Origin: DATAZK01 sp965199805
GTDB taxonomy: Bacteria; Actinomycetota; Actinomycetes; Frankiales; Frankiaceae
Length of the DNA stretch: 64,000 nucleotides
Assembly (NCBI GenBank): GCA_965199805.1
Contig: CBDATO010000001.1
Span: forward strand, 744,001 to 808,000
Reading direction: 5' to 3'
In this document: piece after piece, positions 35,951 through 44,120 of the stretch
Layout of the letters: the number at the start of each line of letters is the position of its first letter
How positions within the stretch are numbered: position 1 is the stretch's first letter
The notes under the pieces: model-generated
What the model saw: the letters and a program-made list of their open reading frames with translations, nothing else
Told to the model about the DNA's origin: nothing
The model's database searches: none
Made by a program: the position numbers and the translations under genes

Positions 35951-36781
35951 TCAGCCGGCGCCGACCTCGAACCGGGCAAATCCGGTGACCTTCACGCCCG
36001 CGTCGTCCAGCAGCTGCTTGACGCTGCGCTTCGGCTCACGGACCGACGCCTGCTCCAGGAGGGTGACCTCCTTGAAGAAACCGTTGACCCGGCCCTCGAC
36101 GATCTTGGACATGGCCGCCTCGGGCTTGCCCTCCTGCTTGGCGATCGCCTCGGCGATGGAGCGCTCGTTCGCGACGATGTCGGCGGGCACGTCCTCGCGC
36201 GACACGTACTGCGCACGCATCGCACTGACCTGCAGCGCGGCCTGACGAGCCGCCTCGGAGGCGCCGTCGCCGTCACCCTCGAACGACACCAGCACACCGA
36301 TCTGCGGCGGCAGGTCGCTCTGGCGACGGTGCATGTAGCCGGCGACCTTGCCGTCGAGCACCGCGAGCCGGCGCAGCTCGAGCTTCTCGCCGATGACGGC
36401 GTTCAGCGCCTCGATGCTGTGCTGGACGGTGCGCCCGTCGGCGAGCTCCTGGCCGAGCAGCTCGTCGACGCTCGACGGGCGGGTCTTCGCGGCGTGCGCC
36501 ACGATGTCGCCCGCGAGGGCCTGGAACTGCTCGTTCTTCGCCACGAAGTCGGTCTCGCAGGCGAGCTCGATCATGGCGCCCTCGGCCGCGGCGACCAGGC
36601 CGTTGGTGGCCTGCCGCTCGCCGGCCCGCTTGACCGCCTTGGCGGCGCCCTTCTTGCGGAGCTCGTCGACGGCCTGCGCCTTGTCGCCGTCGGCGGCGAC
36701 GAGCGCCTTCTTGACGTCGCTCATCCCGGCACCGGTGAGCTCGCGCACCTCCCGGATGAGGGCCACGGTGACCTCAGCCAC
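35951..36781 (-). CDS. tsf: Elongation factor Ts
   Basis: EF-Ts exchanges GDP for GTP on EF-Tu. It has 276 residues. The N-terminal UBA-like motif is VRELTGAGMSDVKKALVAADGD. The core signature IELACETDFVAKNEQF follows, then the dimerisation region with VGVLVSFEGD-like sequence and a C-terminal segment VTLLEQASVREPKRSVKQLLDDAG. The gene is downstream of rpsB, separated by a double hairpin. Confidence 0.98.
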   Translation of the reverse strand: MAEVTVALIREVRELTGAGMSDVKKALVAADGDKAQAVDELRKKGAAKAVKRAGERQATNGLVAAAEGAMIELACETDFVAKNEQFQALAGDIVAHAAKTRPSSVDELLGQELADGRTVQHSIEALNAVIGEKLELRRLAVLDGKVAGYMHRRQSDLPPQIGVLVSFEGDGDGASEAARQAALQVSAMRAQYVSREDVPADIVANERSIAEAIAKQEGKPEAAMSKIVEGRVNGFFKEVTLLEQASVREPKRSVKQLLDDAGVKVTGFARFEVGAG

Positions 36782-36813
36782 TGTCTCTTCCTAACGTTCG
36801 TAAGGGCATGTCA

Positions 36814-36876
36814 CTGACGGCGTGCGGTGAGGACACCGCACACCGTCAGGGCCGGTCGCCCCTGGGGGACGACCGG
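36814..36876 (-). terminator. Double hairpin between rpsB and tsf
   Basis: Two stems lie in the rpsB–tsf gap. The first on the minus strand pairs CCGGTCG with CGACCGG (36852–36876). The second pairs CTGACGG(C)GTGCGGTG with CACCGCAC(A)CCGTCAG (36814–36849), a 15-base arm. They lie 81 bases after the rpsB stop and 32 bases before tsf. They may attenuate or stabilise the bicistronic message. Confidence 0.65.
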
Positions 36877-36957
36877 CGTGTCCGTCTGCAACCGTTTCCG
36901 GAGCAAAAGGATGACGGGTCCTGCGCCGCCACACGGGCGGCGCAGCACCTCGGGGAA

Positions 36958-37869
36958 CTACGGCGTGACGACGACGGCCGGCTCGACCGGTGCCGCTCCG
37001 CCGAGGGTCTCGGCGACGACGGCGGACGCCTCGGATGCGCCAGCACCCTCGACCGAACCGACCGCCGGATCGACCTCGGGAGCTGCGCCCGGGGTGGCGT
37101 CGCCCGCGATCAGGCTCTGCTCCCAGTCAGCGAGGGGCTCTCCGCCACCGACGCTGGCGTCGGCCTTGTTGCCCGAAGCACCCGCACGCATCTGCAGACC
37201 CTCGGCCACCGCGTCAGCAATGATCTTGGTGAGCAGGCTGACGCTGCGGATGGCGTCGTCATTGCCCGGGATCGGGTAGTCGACCTCGTCAGGGTCGCAG
37301 TTGGTGTCGAGCACCGAGACGACCGGGATCTTCAGCTTGCGGGCCTCGGCGACAGCCGTGTCCTCGAGCTTCGTGTCGACGATCCACACCGCGCTGGGGA
37401 TGCGCGTCATGTCGCGGATACCGCCCAGGGTGCGCTCGAGCTTGGCCTTCTCGCGGGCCAGGACGAGCGACTCCTTCTTCGTGCGGATCGCGTCACCGCC
37501 ACCGGTCTGCTCGAGCTCCTCGAGCTCCTTCAGGCGCTGGAGCCTCTTGTGCACGGTCTGGAAGTTGGTGAGCATGCCGCCCAGCCAGCGCTCCTTGACG
37601 TAGGGCATGCCGACGCGGGTGGCCTGCTCCTCGATCGCCTGCTGCGCCTGGCGCTTCGTGCCGATGAACAGGATCGTGCCGCCGTGGGCGACCGTCTCCT
37701 TGACGAAGTCGTAGGCCTTGTCGATGTAGTCGACGCTCTGGCGCAGGTCGATGATGTAGTTGCCGTTGCGCTCGGTGAAGATGTACCGGCGCATCTTGGG
37801 ATTCCAGCGCTTGGTCTGGTGTCCGAAGTGGACCCCAGCCTCCAGCAGCTGGCGCATGGTGACGACCAC
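36958..37869 (-). CDS. rpsB: 30S ribosomal protein S2
   Basis: S2 binds the 30S head–body junction late in assembly and is needed for S1 binding. The protein is 303 residues. The conserved core begins VVTMRQLLEAGVHFGHQTKRWNPKM and includes FIGTKRQAQQAI, RWLGGMLTNF, and IPVVSVLDTNCDPDEVDYPIPGNDDAIRS. About 70 residues after the core form an Ala/Glu/Gly-rich tail (GAAPEVDPAVGSVEGAG...). Start GTG 37869 has AAAGGA upstream. Confidence 0.98.
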   Translation of the reverse strand: MVVTMRQLLEAGVHFGHQTKRWNPKMRRYIFTERNGNYIIDLRQSVDYIDKAYDFVKETVAHGGTILFIGTKRQAQQAIEEQATRVGMPYVKERWLGGMLTNFQTVHKRLQRLKELEELEQTGGGDAIRTKKESLVLAREKAKLERTLGGIRDMTRIPSAVWIVDTKLEDTAVAEARKLKIPVVSVLDTNCDPDEVDYPIPGNDDAIRSVSLLTKIIADAVAEGLQMRAGASGNKADASVGGGEPLADWEQSLIAGDATPGAAPEVDPAVGSVEGAGASEASAVVAETLGGAAPVEPAVVVTP

Positions 37870-38214
37870 GAGGGGCTCGTCCTTTCGCTGATCGGGTTGG
37901 TGCGCGCCCGGCCCGGATGGCCAGGAGCTCTGACGTCCCGCCGGCGACGCGCCCCGGACAACTACCCGGGGACCTCTGCGAGCCGGCCCGGACCCGGCGC
38001 GAGCGACAGGTCCGGAAAGGGGCGTGCTGTAGTCGGTCGGCCGGCCCGCTGCACGAGGACAGACGGAACGGCCACACCGCTGGTGAATCTCACCCAGTGT
38101 ACGCGCGGGGCTTCGCGGGCCCAGCGGATTACCGCGGCTGTGGACGGCGCCGGGCCGTCCACAGATCGTCGCAGGTCAGGACCCGGATCGGGCTCGTCGG
38201 GGCAGCGTCCGGGC
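37870..38214. other. Divergent intergenic region between rpsB and the M23-like gene
   Basis: This 345-base stretch contains no gene I can support. It should hold the rpsB promoter and leader on the minus strand and the promoter for the M23-like gene on the plus strand. A short inverted repeat GGTGA-ATC-TCACC lies at 38082–38094, next to a TACACT on the minus strand (about 38101–38096) that could be a -10 element for rpsB, though no good -35 accompanies it. Confidence 0.5.
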
Positions 38215-38907
38215 ATGCCATCGCTGCGGCCCTCCCCCCGGTCACGACACGTCCGTCGCACAAGGGCCCTGGGCATTGCGGCGCTGACGGGTGCGCTCCT
38301 CGCCGCGGGCGCTCCGGATGCGATGGCCGCGCCGGATGGGACCGATCGGGTGCAGTGGACCCGACCGGTCAGCCCGCTGACGGTCACCCGGCCCTTCGCG
38401 CGACCGCCGACCCCGTACGCGGCCGGCCACCGCGGGGCCGACCTCGCGGGAGCAGCCGGTCAGGTGGTGCGGGCCGCGGGCGCCGGCGTCGTCAGCTTCG
38501 CCGCGCCGCTGGCCGGGCGGGGCGTCGTCGTGGTCGTCCACGGCGAGCTGCGGACGACGTACGAACCGGTCACGGCGACGGTCCACCGCGGCGACCGGGT
38601 GGCGATCGGGGCGCCGATCGGCGTCCTCGTGCCCGGTCACGCCGGCTGCCCTGCTGCTGCGTGCCTGCACTGGGGCCTGTTGCGCGGCGACCTCTACCTG
38701 GATCCGCTGTCGCTGCTGGGGCCGCAGCCCGTACGCCTGCTGCCGCTCGCGGGGGGCGGCGGGGGTGTCGGTGCCGTGCCCGCGGTCCGGGCAGCTGTGA
38801 CTGCCCGCTCGGCTCCAGCCGGTGACCCGGGGCCGGGTGCTGCCACCTGGTCGCTCGTCGCGGTGGCCGGCGCCGGAGCGCTGGTGGCCGCCGGACGGCG
38901 CAGGTGA
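38215..38907 (+). CDS. Secreted M23/LytM-like peptidase domain protein, altered active site
   Basis: This 230-residue exported protein has a basic N-terminus and a signal peptide (ALGIAALTGALLAAGAPDAMA). The LytM fold follows: VTRPFARPPTPYAAGHRGADLAG supplies the first zinc His and the Asp. GVVSFAAPLAGRGVVVVVHG and TTYEPV are core strands. The usual HxH near the end is CLHWGLLRGDLYLDPL, so the first His is Cys. A Gly/Ala-rich tail ends in a hydrophobic helix and RRR, suggesting membrane retention. It may bind or remodel peptidoglycan, with doubtful activity. It is divergent from rpsB and convergent with whiG, one base apart. Confidence 0.85.
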   Translation: MPSLRPSPRSRHVRRTRALGIAALTGALLAAGAPDAMAAPDGTDRVQWTRPVSPLTVTRPFARPPTPYAAGHRGADLAGAAGQVVRAAGAGVVSFAAPLAGRGVVVVVHGELRTTYEPVTATVHRGDRVAIGAPIGVLVPGHAGCPAAACLHWGLLRGDLYLDPLSLLGPQPVRLLPLAGGGGGVGAVPAVRAAVTARSAPAGDPGPGAATWSLVAVAGAGALVAAGRRR

Positions 38908-38908
38908 G

Positions 38909-39784
38909 TCAGCCGCGCTGGTCGGCGAGCTTGGCCCGGAGCTGGAGGACGGCCTTGGTGTGCATCTGACAGATCCGGCTCTCGGTGACACCGAGGACCT
39001 GTCCGATCTCGGCGAGGGTCAGACCCTCGTAGTAGTACAGCGTCACGACGATCTTCTCCCGCTCGGGCAGCAGGTTGATCGCCCGGGCCAGCAGGTGCTT
39101 GGTCTCCTGGCTCTCGAAGGCGCGCACCGGGTCCTCGACCCGGGTGTCCTCCAGGGTGTCGACCAGGCTGACCTTGTCGCCCTTCTCGCCATTGACGTTC
39201 AGCAGCTCGTCGAGCGCCAGGACGTTGACGAAGGAGACCTGGCCGAAGATGGCGTGCAGATCGTCGAGGGTGATGCCGAGCTCGGCCGCGACCTCGGGCT
39301 CGGTCGGCGTGCGGTGCAGCTTGGTCTCGAGCGCCGCGTAAGCCCGCTCGACCTCACGCGCCTTCGAGCGGATGGAGCGCGGGATCCAGTCGATCGAGCG
39401 CAGCTCGTCGATGATCGCGCCCTTGATACGGCTGATCGCATACGTCTCGAATTTGATGGCCCGCGACAGGTCGAACTTCTCGATTGCGTCGATGAGCCCG
39501 AAAATGCCGTACGAGACCAGATCGGCCTGCTCGATATTCGGCGGCAATCCGACACCCACGCGGCCGGCCACGTATTTCACCAGTGGGGCGTAATGCAGGA
39601 TCAGTCGTTCGCGAACGGCTTCGTCGCCATTGGCTTTGAACTCGATCCACAGCGCTTCGAGCGCCTTGTCCACCGGCTTGGGCTCCGTTCGCGTGCGCCC
39701 ACGAGCGCCATTCCCGGGATTTGCTGAAGGCGGGGCCGCGGCTTCTGCCGCGTCCGCCTCAAGCCCTGGGGTGCGCCCGATCAT
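38909..39784 (-). CDS. whiG: RNA polymerase sigma factor of the WhiG/FliA group
   Basis: This 291-residue sigma-70 factor belongs to the WhiG/FliA/SigD group that controls sporulation in Streptomyces and motility elsewhere. Region 2 is LILHYAPLVKYVAGRVGVGLPPNIEQADLVSYGIFGLIDAIEKFD, followed by IKFETYAISRIKGAIIDELRSIDWIPRSIR. Region 3 is VERAYAALETKLHRTPTEPEVAAELG. Region 4 is LPEREKIVVTLYYYEGLTLAEIGQVLGVTESRICQMHTKA. The first 40 residues are Ala/Pro-rich. Its 5' end overlaps the recombinase gene by 26 bases, so expression is tied to it unless an internal promoter exists. The regulon here cannot be inferred. Confidence 0.94.
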   Translation of the reverse strand: MIGRTPGLEADAAEAAAPPSANPGNGARGRTRTEPKPVDKALEALWIEFKANGDEAVRERLILHYAPLVKYVAGRVGVGLPPNIEQADLVSYGIFGLIDAIEKFDLSRAIKFETYAISRIKGAIIDELRSIDWIPRSIRSKAREVERAYAALETKLHRTPTEPEVAAELGITLDDLHAIFGQVSFVNVLALDELLNVNGEKGDKVSLVDTLEDTRVEDPVRAFESQETKHLLARAINLLPEREKIVVTLYYYEGLTLAEIGQVLGVTESRICQMHTKAVLQLRAKLADQRG

Positions 39785-40754
39785 AAGAAACTCGCAGTCG
39801 CTCGGCTGACACGTGCGTATAGAGCTGCGTGGTCGCGAGTCTAGCGTGACCCAACAGTTCCTGGATGCTTCTCAAGTCGGCTCCTCGTTCCAACATGTGA
39901 GTGGCCGCGCTGTGTCTTAGCCCATGTGGGGCGAGGTCAGGGGCGCCCGGAACGGATCGCGTCCACACGTGCACCACCTCCCGAGCCGCACGAGGATCGA
40001 GGCGGCGGCCTCTCACTCCGAGTAGCAAAGCACTCACGCTCCGATTATGCGCCAAAGTCGGCCGACCTGCGCGCAGCCAGTCGTCGAGCGCATGCTGCGC
40101 CGGGAGTCCGTACGGCACCCGGCGCTCCTTGTCGCCCTTGCCGATCACCCGCAGCAGCCGCCGCTCGGCGTCGATGTCGCCGACGTCGAGGCCGCACAGC
40201 TCCGAGACGCGGATGGCCGTGGCGTACAGCAGCTCGACGATCAGCTGGTCACGGCTTCGGACCGCGAGCGCCACCGGATCCGGTCCGGCGCCGTCGGCCC
40301 GGTCCAGTGATGCAGGTGCGGCCACGGGCGCGGCGAACCCCTCCTGGGCCGCCGCGGCCGACATCACCTGCGGCAGGCGTCTGCCCCGCCGGGCGACCTC
40401 GATCCGCGCGGCGACGTCCGCCGGCAACAGCTCGCGCGCGGTGGCGAAGCTGCTGAAGGTGCGGACGGCGGAGGCGCGGCGGCTCAGGGTCGACGGGGCG
40501 TTGCCCTGTGTACGCAGGCGGGCGAGCCAGCTCCGGATGGCGGCCAGGTCGAGCTCGGCAAGGGCCGGCCGGCCGAGCCGGGTCGTGTGCTCCCGGAGCG
40601 ACTCGAGATCTCCCAGGTAGGCCCGCACCGTCGCGGCGGAACGGCCCCGCTCCGTCAGCAGGTGGACGCGGAACGCCTCGAGCGCCGCGTCCCAGGCGGG
40701 ATCGGCCGGCCGGCCTACCTGAGGTGACCCGCCTGCGACGGGAACGGCCGACAT
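39759..40754 (-). CDS. xerC: Tyrosine recombinase (XerC type)
   Basis: This is a tyrosine recombinase of about 331 residues with a full active site. The N-terminal SAM-like domain is FRVHLLTERGRSAATVRAYLGDLESL. The catalytic Arg is in TAIRVSELCGLDVGDI and the Lys in VIGKGDKERRVPYG. The C-terminal box is HGLRHSAATHMLERGADLRSIQELLGHARLATTQLYTH with Tyr in LYTH. XerC acts with XerD at dif to resolve chromosome dimers. The gene is the chromosomal neighbour of whiG and dprA, as in other actinomycetes, not a phage integrase beside an attachment site. ATG 40754 is preferred over GTG 40763. Confidence 0.92.
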   Translation of the reverse strand: MSAVPVAGGSPQVGRPADPAWDAALEAFRVHLLTERGRSAATVRAYLGDLESLREHTTRLGRPALAELDLAAIRSWLARLRTQGNAPSTLSRRASAVRTFSSFATARELLPADVAARIEVARRGRRLPQVMSAAAAQEGFAAPVAAPASLDRADGAGPDPVALAVRSRDQLIVELLYATAIRVSELCGLDVGDIDAERRLLRVIGKGDKERRVPYGLPAQHALDDWLRAGRPTLAHNRSVSALLLGVRGRRLDPRAAREVVHVWTRSVPGAPDLAPHGLRHSAATHMLERGADLRSIQELLGHARLATTQLYTHVSAERLRVSYDRAHPRA

Positions 40755-40825
40755 GATCGGCACCGTGCCCAGGCCGCTCGGCGGGCGTCAAGCCGACACG
40801 CATCACCCATCCCGCCGTACGGCGG

Positions 40826-42019
40826 TCAGCCACCTGACGGCCGCCTCCCGAGCTCGGTCAACCGGTAGCCCTCGGGACGCGTCTCCACGAGCCCGTTCGC
40901 CACCAGCGGCGCGAGCATGAGCTCCGTCGTCTGCTCGTCCTCCCCGCACCGGGCGGCGATCCACGCGGCCTCGCGTGCGCGCCGTGACGGGACCGCCTCG
41001 AGCACCCGGCTCATCCGCGCGTCGAGCCCGTCGCGTGGCCCGGGTCCGGCGAACGGCAGCGGCGCGAGCGAGCCGATCGGCCCCACCGCCTCGATGATCT
41101 CAGCCGCCGTGGTCACGAGGATCGACTCCGGCCACTGCCGCAGCACGAGGTGGCACCCGGCCGACATGCCGCTCGTCGCCGGGCCGGGCACGGCGAGGAC
41201 CGGACGGCCCAGCCGGCGGGCGTGGCGGGCGGTGCTGAGAGCTCCGCTGCGCACGCCGGCCTCCACGACCAGCGTGCCGGCCGACAGCGCGGCGATGAGC
41301 CGGTTGCGGACGAGGAAGCGGCGGCGCAGCGGCAGACCGCCGGGCGGCGCCTCGCTGACGATCAGACCCTCGGCCCCGATCCGGGCGAGCAGCGTGTCAT
41401 GCGACCGCGGATAGGCGACGTCGGCCCCGCAGGCCAGCACGGCGACCGTCGGACCCTCGGAGGCGAACGCCCCCCGGTGCGCAGCGGCGTCGATGCCGTA
41501 CGCGGCGCCCGACACGACCGTCCAGCGCTGGTCACCGAGCGCGTAGGCCATCTCGCCGGCGACGTGCAGCCCGTACGCGGTCGCCGCCCGCGAGCCCACG
41601 ACGCCGACCGCACGTCCGACCACCTCGTCGAGGCGCAGCGGGCCGCGTACCCAGAGCGCCAGCGGGGCCCCGAGCTCCGACAGCGCGCCCGGTCGGTCGA
41701 GGTCGGCGAGGCCGCGGGGCCACTCGGCGTCTCCCGGGCACACCAGACGCAGCCCGGCGACCGCAGCGACGTGCAGCTCGCGGCGCGGATCGACATCGGG
41801 GTAGCTGCTGCGCAGCCGGTCCCACGCCTCCTCCGCGCCGAGCGCAAGCACCTGACGGGCGAGCAGCGGGTCGCCGGGTTCGCTCACCCGCAGCAGGGCG
41901 GCCCGGGCCAGCCGGTCCGGCGTCTCCGGATCGGGGGTCGGGGGCGCGGTCGGCAGGAAGTCCATGGACGGATCCGGCACGTCGAGCGGACCGCGGGCGG
42001 CGTCGGGCAGCCAGCTCAT
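40826..42019 (-). CDS. dprA: DNA-processing protein DprA
   Basis: DprA (Smf) binds incoming single-stranded DNA and loads RecA. It has 397 residues from ATG 42019, which overlaps the comM stop as ATGA. The Rossmann-like domain shows VGVVGSRAATAYGLHVAGEMAYAL, VVSGAAYGIDAAAHRGAF, VAVLACGADVAYPRSH and VVEAGVRSGALSTARHARRLGRPVLAVPG. A C-terminal winged-helix segment follows (EAAWIAARCGEDEQTTELMLAPLVANGLVE). Present beside comM and yraN in many non-competent actinobacteria, so it does not by itself prove natural transformation. Confidence 0.95.
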   Translation of the reverse strand: MSWLPDAARGPLDVPDPSMDFLPTAPPTPDPETPDRLARAALLRVSEPGDPLLARQVLALGAEEAWDRLRSSYPDVDPRRELHVAAVAGLRLVCPGDAEWPRGLADLDRPGALSELGAPLALWVRGPLRLDEVVGRAVGVVGSRAATAYGLHVAGEMAYALGDQRWTVVSGAAYGIDAAAHRGAFASEGPTVAVLACGADVAYPRSHDTLLARIGAEGLIVSEAPPGGLPLRRRFLVRNRLIAALSAGTLVVEAGVRSGALSTARHARRLGRPVLAVPGPATSGMSAGCHLVLRQWPESILVTTAAEIIEAVGPIGSLAPLPFAGPGPRDGLDARMSRVLEAVPSRRAREAAWIAARCGEDEQTTELMLAPLVANGLVETRPEGYRLTELGRRPSGG

Positions 42020-43545
42020 CCGCCACCGCCCTGCATCCGCAGCGCGAGCGCCTGCTCGACGTCGCACCTGCGCGGGACGTCGACGTCGGCGAGGTCGGCC
42101 AGCGTCCACGCCGTGCGCATCACGCGGTCGAGGCCGCGGGCGGTCAGCAGACCGCGCTCGAAACAGCGCTCCGGCTCCCGCACCAGCACCCGCGGGATCG
42201 GCCACCGCTGGCGCAGCTGCGGGCCCGGCACGTCGGCATTGGTGCGCCACGGGGTGCCGGCGAGGCGGCGCGACGCCCGGGCCCGGGCGCGGTGCACCCG
42301 CGCGGCCACGTGGGCGGTGTCCTCGCTGCCCACCGGGCCGCCACGCAGCTGCTGGTAGTTGGGCGGCTGGAGCAGCACCCGGACGTCGACCCGGTCCATC
42401 AGCGGACCGGACAGCCGCTGCCGGTACGCCACGCGCACCCGCGGCGGGCACGTGCAGGACGCGTCACCCTGCGGGGTGCCGGCCCGGCCGCACGGGCACG
42501 GGTTGGCGGCGAGCACCAGGGTGAAGCGCGCCGGGAAGCGGGTGTGGCCGGAGGCGCGCGAGACGTCGATCGACCCGCTCTCGAGCGGCTGCCGCAGGGC
42601 GTCGAGCACGCTCGGGGCGAACTCGGGCGCCTCGTCGAGGAACAGCACGCCGCGGTGGGCAAGGCTGGCGGCACCCGGGCGCAGGATCTTGCTGCCGCCG
42701 CCGACGAGGGCGGCGAGGCTGGCCGAGTGGTGCGGGCTGCGGAAGGGGGGCCGGCGGATGAGCGGTGCTTCGGGAGGCAACGCCCCGGCGACCGAGTGCA
42801 CGGCGGTGACCTCGAGCGCCTCCTCGTCGCTCAACGGCGGCAGCAGGCCCGGCAGGCGCTCGGCAAGCATCGTCTTGCCGGCGCCGGGCGGCCCGAGCAT
42901 CAGCACGTGGTGGCCGCCCGCCGCGGCGAGCTCCATCGCCAGCCGGCCGGTGGGCTGACCGGCGACGTCGCGCAGGTCGAGCAGATCGCCGGGCGGCTCG
43001 TGCACCGGGTCGGGCACGTAGGCGGGCACCGGCTCCCCGCGCAGCAGGGCGATCAGCTCCCCCAGGTGCGCCACCGGCTCGACGACCACGCCCGGCACGA
43101 GCGCCGCCTCCGCAGCATTCGCCAGCGGCACGACCACCCGCTCCCACCCGGCCTCGGCGAGCGCGAGCACAGCAGCCAGCACGCCCGGCACCGACCGCAG
43201 TCGCCCGTCGAGCGCGAGCTCACCGAGCAGCGCCCGCTTGGCCAGCTCGTCGGGCGGCACGGCTCCCGTCGCCGCAAGGACCGCGGCGGCGACGGCGGCG
43301 TCGTAACCACTGCCCGACTTGGGCAGCGCGGCGGGGAACAGCCCGACGGTGATCCGGGAGTCAGGCCACGGGACCCCGCTGTTGACGACGGCCGACCGCA
43401 CCCGGTCACGCGCCTCGTTCAGCGACGTGTCGGGCAGGCCGATGAGCGTCATGCCGGGCAAGCCGCGCGACAGGTGCACCTCGACCTCGACCAGATGCCC
43501 CTCGATACCGAGCACCGCGACGCACGTCGCCCGTGCCAGCGACAT
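42016..43545 (-). CDS. comM: YifB/ComM family AAA+ Mg-chelatase-like ATPase
   Basis: This 509-residue ComM (YifB) protein forms a hexameric helicase that promotes branch migration during DNA integration in competent bacteria. The N-terminal domain has VEVHLSRGLPGMTLIGLPDTSLNEARDRV and VGLFPAALPKSGSGYDAAVAAAVL. Walker A is LMLGPPGAGKTMLAERLPGLL, Walker B GVLFLDEAPEF, and the sensor includes ALRQPLESGSIDVSRASG. Four Cys in NPCPCGRAGTPQ...CTCPP may bind zinc. Its start shares one base with the yraN stop. Confidence 0.95.
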   Translation of the reverse strand: MSLARATCVAVLGIEGHLVEVEVHLSRGLPGMTLIGLPDTSLNEARDRVRSAVVNSGVPWPDSRITVGLFPAALPKSGSGYDAAVAAAVLAATGAVPPDELAKRALLGELALDGRLRSVPGVLAAVLALAEAGWERVVVPLANAAEAALVPGVVVEPVAHLGELIALLRGEPVPAYVPDPVHEPPGDLLDLRDVAGQPTGRLAMELAAAGGHHVLMLGPPGAGKTMLAERLPGLLPPLSDEEALEVTAVHSVAGALPPEAPLIRRPPFRSPHHSASLAALVGGGSKILRPGAASLAHRGVLFLDEAPEFAPSVLDALRQPLESGSIDVSRASGHTRFPARFTLVLAANPCPCGRAGTPQGDASCTCPPRVRVAYRQRLSGPLMDRVDVRVLLQPPNYQQLRGGPVGSEDTAHVAARVHRARARASRRLAGTPWRTNADVPGPQLRQRWPIPRVLVREPERCFERGLLTARGLDRVMRTAWTLADLADVDVPRRCDVEQALALRMQGGGG

Positions 43546-43943
43546 CAGAACGCCCCGCGCAGATGGTCGACGCTGAGCTCACGCGGCCCGCGCACGATGC
43601 TCACCACGTCGAAGCGGATGGAGCCGCGCTGACCGGCAGGGAGCGCATCGCCGTGCACCTGCAGCCACAACACCGCCAGGCGCCGGATGCGCGCCGCCTT
43701 GTCGGGCCGCACCGCCTCGGCCGGCGAGCCGAAGGCCGTGCCCGACCGGGTCTTCACCTCGACGAAGACCAGCGCACTGCCATCGCGGGCGACGATGTCC
43801 AGCTCGCCACGGATACCGGACCCACCACGGGGCGGCCGCCAGTTGCGCGCGAGGATCTCCCACCCCGCGCGGTGCAACCGCTGCGCGGCGACGTCCTCAC
43901 CGAAGCGGCCGACCGCATCCTTCACCCTCATGTACGGACCCAC
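43545..43943 (-). CDS. yraN: YraN family (UPF0102) nuclease-like protein
   Basis: This protein of about 132 residues belongs to UPF0102. The restriction-endonuclease-like core is GFGED-type GRFGEDVAAQRLHRAGWEILARNWR, followed by RGELDIVARDGSALVFVEVKTRSG with the D...ExK metal site, and later VRPDKAARIRRLAVLWLQ. The family is presumed to have a DNA-related role but lacks a proven activity. GTG 43943 has AGGGAG nine bases upstream; ATG 43931 matches the conserved start and is the alternative. It is first in the yraN–comM–dprA string. Confidence 0.9.
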   Translation of the reverse strand: MGPYMRVKDAVGRFGEDVAAQRLHRAGWEILARNWRPPRGGSGIRGELDIVARDGSALVFVEVKTRSGTAFGSPAEAVRPDKAARIRRLAVLWLQVHGDALPAGQRGSIRFDVVSIVRGPRELSVDHLRGAF

Positions 43944-44044
43944 ATGCTCGCGCTCCCTGACCGTGCGGCGCGACCCGGACTGCTCGGGTGAGCGGGGTGC
44001 CGCGCCTGCCCGACGCTGCCCGGCAGGGCGCGTACAGGGGGCAC

Positions 44045-44089
44045 GAAAAAGCCCGGCTGTGGACGAAGCGTCGCCGTCCACAACCGGGC
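44045..44089 (-). terminator. Rho-independent terminator with T-tract
   Basis: GCCCGG(C)TGTGGACG and CGTCCACA(A)CCGGGC pair to a 15-base stem with a nine-base loop (44051–44089). On the minus strand the stem is followed directly by TTTTT. It begins 32 bases after the stop of the gene at 44121–44465. It is a textbook intrinsic terminator, more canonical than the other hairpins here. Confidence 0.85.
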
Positions 44090-44120
44090 ACTCGCGCTTG
44101 CGGGCCGGCCCTCTCTCAGG

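Noticed and set aside
36808..38214. Extension of the M23-like frame upstream over rpsB
   Set aside because: The extension overlaps rpsB and its leader antisense. The signal peptide at 38215 marks the true start.
40826..42451. Extended start for dprA reaching into comM
   Set aside because: The added N-terminus is Ala/Arg/Pro shadow sequence; ATG 42019 couples to comM and matches the family.
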